Positions 1 to 5,031 of a stretch of 5,031 nt of DNA are shown here, piece after piece. Positions within the stretch are counted from its first letter, which is position 1. The number at the start of each line of letters is the position of its first letter. The stretch lies in the NCBI GenBank assembly GCA_023259235.1, contig JAHFQQ010000238.1:1-5031 (forward strand), read 5' to 3'. Source of the DNA: Polaromonas sp. GTDB lineage: Bacteria > Pseudomonadota > Gammaproteobacteria > Burkholderiales > Burkholderiaceae_C. A program made the translations under genes and the position numbers. The notes under the pieces were generated by a model, which saw nothing but the letters and a program-made list of their open reading frames with translations, was not told the origin of the DNA and did no database searches.

Positions 1-1934
1 CCAAGCAGATTGGTTTCACCATTATTTCGCTGACGGTATCCCTGATCGCCGTCTTGATTCCTCTGCTCTTCATGGGCGACGTGGTGGGCCGGTTGTTTCG
101 CGAATTTGCGGTGACGCTGGCGATCACCATCCTGATCTCGGCCATCGTCTCGCTCACGCTCGTGCCCATGATGTCGGCGCGCTGGCTGAAAGGAAGGGCC
201 CCCACGCTCCCCGCTTCGCGTGGTTCGCTGCCCCCCGAGGGGGCCGCCCCGCCTGTGGCCTGGCAAAGCCAGCTCCACGACGGGAACTTGAACGGACGGG
301 GCAATGGTGCCCTGCGTCCTGATGTACCCGAGGATTCGTCGCTGGGCGCACGCCTGCAGCGCTTCTTTGACGGCATCATCGTGCGCTATGACCGCGGGCT
401 GGGCTGGGTGTTTAAGCACCAGGCGCTGACCTTGCTGGTGGCGCTGGCGACGCTGGTGCTTACGGTGGTCATGTATGCGCTGATCCCCAAGGGACTGTTC
501 CCGACCCAGGACACCGGCCAGCTCCAGGCGCGCGTGGAAGCGGGCAGTTCGGTGTCGTATGCCCGCATGGCTGCGCTGCAGCAGCAGGCCGCCCAGGCCA
601 CCCTGCAAGACCCGGATGTCGACACGCTGAGTTCGGTCATCGGGGTGGATGCGGCCAACAACACCATGCTGCACACCGGCAGCATGCTGATCAACCTCAA
701 GACCGGCCGCAGCACGCCACAGGCCCAGACCATGGACAGGCTGCGCCAGCGCGTGAGCCAGATCGCGGGCCTGACGCTGTACCTGCAGCCGACGCAGGAC
801 CTGACGATCGATGCGGAAACCGGGCCGACCCAGTTTCGCGTTTCCATGGAAGGCTCTGACAATGCCACCGTCGTGAAATGGGCGACGCGGCTGACGCTGC
901 GCATGGCGCAGCTGCCCGACCTCAGCCATGTGGTGTCTGACGCCGGCGCCACCGGCACGGCGGCCTACATCAACGTAGACCGCAACACAGCCTCGCGCGT
1001 GGGCGTGACCGCCTCGGCCATTGATGACACGCTGTACAGCGCCTTTGGCCAGCGCATCGTTTCGACGATTTTTACCGAAACCAACCAGTACCGGGTGATT
1101 CTGGAGGCCATGCCCGACGCGCTGGCAACGCCCGCGTCTCTGGGCGACCTGCAGTTGATGACCAGCGCCGGCGGCACCACGCCGCTGTCATCTTTGGCGA
1201 CCATTGCCGAGCAGCCCGCGCCGCTGCAAATCACCCATGTGGCGCAATACCCGGCCACCACGCTGGGCTTTGACACGGCGCCCGGCGTGTCGCTGGGCAA
1301 GGCGGTGGACGAGATCCGGCAGGCGGCCAAAGACATTGCCATGCCTGGCAGCGTGAGCCTGACGTTTCTGGGCGCAGCGGCCGCCTACCAGAACTCACTG
1401 GCCAGCCAGCTATGGCTGATCTTGGCGGCCGTGATCTGTGTCTACATCGTGCTGGGCGTGCTGTATGAAAGCTATGTCCACCCGCTGACGATTCTCTCGA
1501 CCCTGCCCTCGGCCGGTGTGGGCGCGCTGCTGGCCTTGATGCTCAGCGGCTCTGACCTGGGCGTGATCGGCATCATCGGCATCATCCTGCTGATTGGCAT
1601 CGTGAAAAAGAACGCCATCATGATGATCGACTTTGCGATCGACGCCGAGCGCAACGAAGGCAAGTCGGCGCAGGAGGCGATTCACCAGGCCGCGCTGCTG
1701 CGCTTTCGGCCTATCCTGATGACGACGCTGGCCGCGCTGTTTGCTGCCGTGCCGCTGATGCTGGGCTGGGGCGAAGGCGCCGAACTGCGCCGGCCGCTGG
1801 GCCTGGCGATTTTTGGCGGGCTGATTTTCAGCCAGCTGCTGACGCTGTTCACCACGCCGGTGATCTACCTGGCGTTCGACCGGCTGGGGCAGCGCTTCGG
1901 GCGCAAGGCGCGGGTGGAGGCTGTCGTTGTCTGA
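1..1934 (+). CDS. mdtB: MdtB/MuxB-type RND multidrug efflux transporter subunit, 3' part (5' end outside window)
   Basis: Proton-driven inner-membrane efflux subunit that, in characterised relatives, forms a heterotrimer with MdtC. The frame is open from the window edge (first full codon at 3), so this is an internal fragment of 643 codons ending at TGA 1932-1934. A TTG at 54 lies inside a membrane segment and is not a start. Seen in order: end of TM5 and the LLFMGD loop (about 3-80), TM6 (about 100-170), a cytoplasmic linker (183-365), TM7 ending in IPKGLFP (about 420-500), a periplasmic porter/docking region with the QPTQDLTID and AFGQR motifs, then TM8-TM12 (about 1410-1890). TM10 carries VKKNAIMMIDFA; the second Lys (1608-1610) aligns with the proton-relay Lys940 of AcrB. 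The N-terminal half with the Asp pair is outside. From memory of E. coli MdtB, the linker is about 40 residues too long because it contains a repeat. mdtC follows after 750 bases. MdtB rather than MdtC is chosen from the LLFMGD, QPTQDLTID and KKNAIMMIDFA signatures. Confidence 0.95.
   Translation, partial: KQIGFTIISLTVSLIAVLIPLLFMGDVVGRLFREFAVTLAITILISAIVSLTLVPMMSARWLKGRAPTLPASRGSLPPEGAAPPVAWQSQLHDGNLNGRGNGALRPDVPEDSSLGARLQRFFDGIIVRYDRGLGWVFKHQALTLLVALATLVLTVVMYALIPKGLFPTQDTGQLQARVEAGSSVSYARMAALQQQAAQATLQDPDVDTLSSVIGVDAANNTMLHTGSMLINLKTGRSTPQAQTMDRLRQRVSQIAGLTLYLQPTQDLTIDAETGPTQFRVSMEGSDNATVVKWATRLTLRMAQLPDLSHVVSDAGATGTAAYINVDRNTASRVGVTASAIDDTLYSAFGQRIVSTIFTETNQYRVILEAMPDALATPASLGDLQLMTSAGGTTPLSSLATIAEQPAPLQITHVAQYPATTLGFDTAPGVSLGKAVDEIRQAAKDIAMPGSVSLTFLGAAAAYQNSLASQLWLILAAVICVYIVLGVLYESYVHPLTILSTLPSAGVGALLALMLSGSDLGVIGIIGIILLIGIVKKNAIMMIDFAIDAERNEGKSAQEAIHQAALLRFRPILMTTLAALFAAVPLMLGWGEGAELRRPLGLAIFGGLIFSQLLTLFTTPVIYLAFDRLGQRFGRKARVEAVVV
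195..272 (+). repeat. GC-rich palindromic repeat inserted in frame in mdtB
   Basis: This segment is unlike the surrounding coding sequence and holds three consecutive inverted repeats: CCACGC 202-207 with GCGTGG 218-223; GCCCCC 230-235 with GGGGGC 239-244 around a CGA loop; and CTGGC 260-264 with GCCAG 268-272 around AAA. It reads through as Pro/Gly/Ala-rich protein containing TLPASRGSLPPEG. I recognise the core, ending in CCCCCCGAGGGGG, as a dispersed repeat that is frequent between genes in Comamonadaceae; that is recall, not a search. It lies in the cytoplasmic linker between TM6 and TM7, a site likely to tolerate extra residues. The exact borders are uncertain, and extra linker sequence up to about 345 may also belong to the insertion. 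Confidence 0.7.
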
Positions 1935-1935
1935 T

Positions 1936-2020
1936 TTTTATGTTTTTTATGGCATTTCCACTTGCCCTGCTTGCGCAACCAGCTATTTAATTAGTAGCAG
2001 TTTTCGCTGCTTGCACCTGC
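1936..2020 (-). repeat. R1 copy 1, dispersed AT-rich intergenic repeat (minus orientation)
   Basis: The element starts just after the mdtB stop with a T-rich stretch (1935-1950). Its best-conserved part is 1972-1992, whose reverse complement matches 2323-2343 at 19 of 21 positions, including the shared core AATAGCTGGTT. An 8-base palindrome TTGCGCAA lies at 1971-1978, and a small stem AGCAG/CTGCT at 1996-2000 and 2007-2011. The AATAGCTG...CGCA pattern resembles short dispersed repeats I recall from Comamonadaceae intergenic regions. Outer borders are approximate. No function is assigned. Confidence 0.6.
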
Positions 2021-2025
2021 TGACC

Positions 2026-2247
2026 CGGGGTAGCCCGGCGGCTAGTAACTTTCTTTTGCTTCGCCAAAAGAAAGTCACCAAAGAAAAGGCGCCCCGGCTG
2101 TCTGGGTCCCCGCGCTTCGCTACGGGCAACCTGCGCTGCCCCGCAAAAACGGGGGTCGGCGCAAACTCGCTTCACTGCGTTGCGCTCAAACAGCGCGCCG
2201 CCCTGATCCCGTTTTTGCGAAGCACCACAGGCCCAGACAGAACGGGG
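2026..2247 (+). repeat. R2 arm A, left arm of a long imperfect inverted repeat
   Basis: This arm matches the reverse complement of arm B (2415-2634) in collinear blocks: 2093-2110 with 2544-2561 (17/18), 2145-2170 with 2484-2509 (25/26), 2184-2216 with 2446-2478 (32/33) and 2229-2247 with 2415-2433 (18/19). Divergent stretches and small indels lie between them. Near its outer end is a hairpin at 2048-2075. Similar CTTTCTTTTGCTTCGCC-type sequences are familiar between genes of Burkholderiales, which suggests a dispersed repeat family rather than a one-off duplication. It carries no gene. Confidence 0.8.
2048..2075. repeat. Hairpin in R2 arm A (11-bp perfect stem, 6-base loop)
   Basis: ACTTTCTTTTG at 2048-2058 pairs perfectly with CAAAAGAAAGT at 2065-2075 around the loop CTTCGC (2059-2064). 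The stem is A/T-rich and not followed by a T-run, so it does not look like an intrinsic terminator. The same loop occurs in the corresponding hairpin of arm B, where the stem sequence differs but pairing is kept. Confidence 0.8.
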
Positions 2248-2312
2248 AAATCGGGGAATGAATACCGGGCAGCCGAGCAGTCAAACAACCCTAGCCCGAA
2301 GACATCAGCCAT

Positions 2313-2385
2313 TAACACTATCAATTCAATAGCTGGTTACGCATATATGACGTGCGCAAATGGCACTTTTGACGCACAAGCACTA
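2313..2385 (+). repeat. R1 copy 2, dispersed intergenic repeat (plus orientation)
   Basis: This element shares the core AATAGCTGGTT (2328-2338) with R1 copy 1 in the opposite orientation; 2323-2343 matches the reverse complement of 1972-1992 at 19 of 21 positions. An imperfect stem is visible, TTACGCA 2337-2343 with TGCGCAA 2353-2359 (one A/C mismatch). It sits between the two R2 arms. Its outer borders are estimated from where similarity fades. No coding content is supported. Confidence 0.6.
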
Positions 2386-2414
2386 GTTGCGGCATTCGTT
2401 CGCGCATCCGCAAA

Positions 2415-2634
2415 CCCCGTTCTGGCTGGGCCTTTGAGCGCCAGAAAAAACGGGATCAGGGCCGCGCGCTGTTTGAGCCGAAGGCGAGTTTGCGCGGACC
2501 CCCGTTTTTACTGGCGCTCAAAGGTTGCCCAAAGCGAAGCACAGGGACCCAGCCAGCCGGGTCGCGTTTCTTTTGCTTACTTTTCTTTGGCGAAGCAAAG
2601 AAAAGTAAGTCGCCCGCCGGGCGAGACCGGCCCC
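2415..2634 (-). repeat. R2 arm B, right arm of the long inverted repeat
   Basis: This is the reverse-oriented partner of arm A, with four near-identical blocks (17/18 to 32/33 identical) in the same order and a centre of 167 bases between the arms (2248-2414). A transcript running from mdtB to mdtC could fold the two arms into an imperfect duplex of about 200 bp. Within the arm are a 14-bp hairpin (2576-2609) and a GC-rich palindrome, TCGCCC 2610-2615 with GGGCGA 2619-2624. The arm ends about 50 bases before the mdtC start. Confidence 0.8.
2576..2609. repeat. Hairpin in R2 arm B (14-bp perfect stem, 6-base loop)
   Basis: CTTACTTTTCTTTG at 2576-2589 pairs perfectly with CAAAGAAAAGTAAG at 2596-2609. 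The loop is GCGAAG on the plus strand, the reverse complement of the CTTCGC loop of arm A. No T-run follows, so termination is not indicated. It is the strongest perfect stem I found in the gap and lies 75 bases upstream of the mdtC start codon. Confidence 0.85.
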
Positions 2635-2676
2635 GGAATCAAGAACAACCAACAAAACTCAAGACATTCCGGGGGA
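2631..2676 (+). promoter_or_regulatory. mdtC leader: Shine-Dalgarno inside a 9-bp inverted repeat
   Basis: The purine-rich GGGGGA at 2671-2676 is the likely Shine-Dalgarno sequence, 8 bases before ATG 2685. It overlaps the right half of an inverted repeat: CCCCGGAAT 2631-2639 pairs with ATTCCGGGG 2666-2674. The 26-base loop (2640-2665) is A/C-rich and looks unstructured. If formed in RNA, this stem would bury the ribosome binding site. The left half lies at the end of R2 arm B, so the pairing may have been created by the repeat insertion. The pairing is seen; regulation is inferred. Confidence 0.5.
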
Positions 2677-2684
2677 AGCAGGCC

Positions 2685-5031
2685 ATGAACCTTTCCTCGC
2701 CCTTCATCCGCCGCCCCATCGGCACGGTGCTGCTGACCATAGGCATCGCGCTGGCTGGAATTGGTGCGTTCTTCGTGCTGCCGGTCTCACCCCTGCCGCA
2801 AGTCGATTTTCCTGTCATCTCGGTCAGCGCCAGCCTGCCCGGCGCCAGCCCCGACACCATGGCCAGCAGCGTGGCCACGCCGCTGGAACGGCACTTGGGC
2901 GTGATCGCAGGCGTCAACGAAATGACGTCCAACAGCGGCACCGGCTCGACCCGCATCAGCCTGCAGTTCGACCTGAACCGCCAGATCGACTCGGCCGCGC
3001 GCGAGGTGCAGGCCGCCATCAACGCCTCCCGCGCCGACCTGCCCGCCACGCTGCGCAGCAACCCGACCTACCGCAAGGCCAATCCGGCGGCCGCGCCCAT
3101 CATGATCCTGGCGCTCACGTCCAGGACGCGCTCGCCAGGGCAGATCTACGACGAGGTGTCCAATCTGGTGCAGCAAAAAGTCGCCCAGGTCTCTGGCGTG
3201 GGCGATGTCGAACTGGGCGGGGGCTCGCTGCCGGCCGTGCGCGTCGAGTTGCTGCCCTATGCCCTCAACAGCTATGGCCTGAGCATGGAGGACGTGCGCG
3301 CCGCGCTGCAGGCGGCCAATGCCAACCGGCCACGCGGCGCCATTCAGGGCAATGGCCAGCGCCTGCAGATCTACGCGGCCGGCGACACCGCCAGCGGCGG
3401 GCTGCATGCCGCCGACTACCGCGACCTGGTCGTGGCCTGGCGCAACAACGCCGCCATTCGCCTGCAGGACGTGGCCACGGTGCGCGACGGCGTCGAGGAC
3501 ACCCGCACCATGGGCCTGTTCAATGGCCAGCCGGCCGTCATCGTGCTGATCACGCGCCAACCCGATGCCAATGTAATCGAAACCGTGGACGGCGTGCGCG
3601 CGCTGCTGCCCGAGTTGCAGGCAGAGCTGCCGCAGGACGTCGAGCTGCACGTGGCCTCGGACCGCACGCTGTCGATTCGCGCCTCGCTGCGCGAGATCGA
3701 AATCACTTTGATGATCTCGATTGCGCTGGTGGTGCTGGTGGTCAGCGCGTTTTTGCGCAGCGCACGGGCCACCTTCATCCCGGCCGTGGCGACGGTGGTT
3801 TCGCTGCTGGGCACGTTTGGCGTGATGTACCTGCTGGGCTTCAGCCTGAACAACCTGAGCCTGATGGCGCTCACGGTGGCCACAGGCTTCGTGGTCGATG
3901 ACGCCATCGTCGTGCTGGAAAACACCAGCCGGCACATCGAGGCCGGCATGGACCGCTTCAAGGCTGCGCTGCTGGGCGCGCGCGAAGTGGGCTTTACCGT
4001 GCTGTCGATCAGCCTGTCTCTGGTAGCGGTGTTCATTCCGCTGCTCTTCATGGGCGGGCAGACCGGCCGTCTGTTTCGTGAATTTGCCGTCACGCTGTCG
4101 GCCGCTGTGCTGATCTCGCTGCTGATTTCGCTCACCACCACACCCATGATGTGCGCCTGGCTGCTCCAGCCTGACCCCAAAGGCAAGCCACCGGGCCGGG
4201 TTTCCCGTGCATTTGAAAGCGGATACAACCGTTTGCTGCGAACCTATGAAATTTCGCTCAATTGGGCGCTGGGCAGCAAGCTGCTGGTGATGCTGCTGCT
4301 GGCGGCCGTCGTCGGGCTCAATGTCTACCTGTATATCTCTGCGCCCAAGGGGTTTTTTCCGCAGCAGGATACGGGGCAGATCAGCGGCGGCCTGCGTGCC
4401 GACCGCAGCATCTCCTTCCAGGCGATGCAGGGCAAGCTCAAGGAGCTCGTCGACATCATTCACAAGGACCCTGCCGTTGACACCGTAGTGGGTTTTACCG
4501 GCGGTTCGCGGGCGGGGGGCGGGTTCATCTTCCTCAGCCTCAAGCCGGTTGGCCAACGCAGCGAAACCGGTCTTGCCGTGATTGCCAGGCTGCGGCCGCA
4601 ACTGGCGCGCGTGACCGGCGTCACCCTGTTCCTGAATCCCGTGCAGGACATTCGCAGCGGCGGGCGACAAAGCAATTCAACCTACCAGTACAGCCTCAAG
4701 AGTGACAACGCGGCCGACCTGAGCCAATGGGCGACGCGGCTGGCCGAGCAGATGAAGGTGGAGCCGGCGCTGATCGACGTGGATACCGACCAGCAGGAAA
4801 ACGGCGTCGAAACCATGGTCAAAGTGGACAAGCAAAGCGCAGCTCGCCTGGGACTGAGTTCGCGCGATGTCGATAACGCGCTTTACGACGCTTTTGGCCA
4901 GCGCCAGGTCGCCACCGTTTACAGCGAGATCAACCAGTACCACGTCATCATGGAAGTGGCGCCACGCTACATCCGCAGCCCCGAGTCGCTCAAGGACATT
5001 TATGTGCCATCCAAGGGCGGAGCGGGCACCA
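2685..5031 (+). CDS. mdtC: MdtC/MuxC-type RND multidrug efflux transporter subunit, 5' part (3' end outside window)
   Basis: Partner of MdtB in the heterotrimeric RND pump of the inner membrane; the family exports drugs and detergent-like compounds in exchange for protons. The frame runs open from ATG 2685 to the window end: 782 complete codons of about 1,030 usual for the family. The start is supported by the Shine-Dalgarno at 2671-2676 and by the N-terminus MNLSSPFIRRPIGTVLL, which fits the family's FIYRP-type start. Seen: TM1 (about residues 10-34), a periplasmic porter region with PQVDFPVI and ASLPGASP, TM2 (337-359), TM3 (362-385), and TM4 (389-414) with GFVVDDAIVVLEN, whose Asp405 and Asp406 match AcrB Asp407/Asp408 of the proton relay. 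TM5, TM6 and a normal-length linker without repeat follow, then TM7 ending at PKGFFP (from 554) and the second periplasmic region with GGRQSN (659-664) and AFGQRQ. The proton-relay Lys of TM10 and the last membrane segments lie outside. No frameshift is seen. Confidence 0.96.
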   Translation, partial: MNLSSPFIRRPIGTVLLTIGIALAGIGAFFVLPVSPLPQVDFPVISVSASLPGASPDTMASSVATPLERHLGVIAGVNEMTSNSGTGSTRISLQFDLNRQIDSAAREVQAAINASRADLPATLRSNPTYRKANPAAAPIMILALTSRTRSPGQIYDEVSNLVQQKVAQVSGVGDVELGGGSLPAVRVELLPYALNSYGLSMEDVRAALQAANANRPRGAIQGNGQRLQIYAAGDTASGGLHAADYRDLVVAWRNNAAIRLQDVATVRDGVEDTRTMGLFNGQPAVIVLITRQPDANVIETVDGVRALLPELQAELPQDVELHVASDRTLSIRASLREIEITLMISIALVVLVVSAFLRSARATFIPAVATVVSLLGTFGVMYLLGFSLNNLSLMALTVATGFVVDDAIVVLENTSRHIEAGMDRFKAALLGAREVGFTVLSISLSLVAVFIPLLFMGGQTGRLFREFAVTLSAAVLISLLISLTTTPMMCAWLLQPDPKGKPPGRVSRAFESGYNRLLRTYEISLNWALGSKLLVMLLLAAVVGLNVYLYISAPKGFFPQQDTGQISGGLRADRSISFQAMQGKLKELVDIIHKDPAVDTVVGFTGGSRAGGGFIFLSLKPVGQRSETGLAVIARLRPQLARVTGVTLFLNPVQDIRSGGRQSNSTYQYSLKSDNAADLSQWATRLAEQMKVEPALIDVDTDQQENGVETMVKVDKQSAARLGLSSRDVDNALYDAFGQRQVATVYSEINQYHVIMEVAPRYIRSPESLKDIYVPSKGGAGT

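Larger units (their letters stand above)
1935..2684. other. Repeat-filled intergenic gap between mdtB and mdtC
   Basis: These 750 bases separate two genes that are usually adjacent or overlapping in mdtABC/muxABC operons. The gap holds R1 copy 1, R2 arm A, a unique-looking centre with R1 copy 2, R2 arm B and the mdtC leader. One plus-strand frame (1927-2688) stays open throughout, but its product is low in recognisable features, changes character at every repeat border and has no Shine-Dalgarno sequence, so I do not call it a gene. The stretch 2248-2312 between arm A and R1 copy 2 shows nothing recognisable. I see no transposase, tRNA, or convincing promoter or terminator. Confidence 0.8.

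Noticed and set aside
1935..2011. Intrinsic terminator after mdtB
   Set aside because: The T-rich stretch at 1935-1950 has no hairpin before it on the plus strand, and the AGCAG/CTGCT stem at 1996-2011 is short and not followed by a T-run.
2369..2397. Possible promoter for mdtC with TTGACG at 2369-2374
   Set aside because: With a 17-base spacer the -10 position reads GCATTC, which is far from TATAAT, and the motif lies within R1 copy 2.
2026..2634. Insertion sequence or MITE bounded by the inverted arms
   Set aside because: There is no transposase, I found no target-site duplication at the outer ends, and the arm ends are not precisely matched. A pair of dispersed structured repeats fits better.
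1935..2684. CRISPR array
   Set aside because: The repeats are few, inverted, unequal in length and not separated by regular spacers.
1927..2688. 253-codon plus-strand reading frame as a gene
   Set aside because: It starts at a TTG inside mdtB without a Shine-Dalgarno sequence, consists of translated repeats in both orientations, and shows no recognisable domain. Such open frames are expected in GC-rich repeats.
2787..4670. 627-codon minus-strand open frame opposite mdtC
   Set aside because: The plus strand encodes a clear MdtC with all family motifs. The antisense product is rich in His, Gln, Arg and Gly with no membrane segments or motifs, the usual shadow of a GC-rich gene.

Overview
This is a chromosomal segment from a GC-rich proteobacterium, most likely a Comamonadaceae-type Burkholderiales member. 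I infer this from protein similarity, codon usage and dispersed repeats that I recognise from Acidovorax, Polaromonas and Rhodoferax-like genomes. No search was run, so the taxon is an inference. The window holds two tandem plus-strand genes for the paired inner-membrane RND transporters MdtB and MdtC (MuxB/MuxC in Pseudomonas). Both are cut by the window edges.

Layout: positions 1-1934 are the 3' part of mdtB, from the end of the N-terminal transmembrane half to the stop. Positions 1935-2684 are a 750-base gap with no convincing gene, made largely of repeats. Two ~65-85 base elements (R1) lie in opposite orientation, and two ~200-base arms (R2) also lie in opposite orientation, each R2 arm carrying a strong hairpin. 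Positions 2685-5031 are the 5' three quarters of mdtC, preceded by a Shine-Dalgarno sequence that lies inside a 9-bp inverted repeat.

In characterised relatives MdtB and MdtC assemble into one heterotrimeric proton-driven pump. It works with a periplasmic adaptor (MdtA) and an outer-membrane channel, neither of which is in the window. The adaptor gene would be expected upstream and a channel gene possibly downstream.

No new enzymatic system is visible. The unusual features are structural: a GC-rich repeat fixed in frame within the mdtB inter-half linker, a repeat-filled gap where these genes are normally adjacent, covarying hairpins in the two R2 arms, and a possible RNA structure over the mdtC ribosome binding site.
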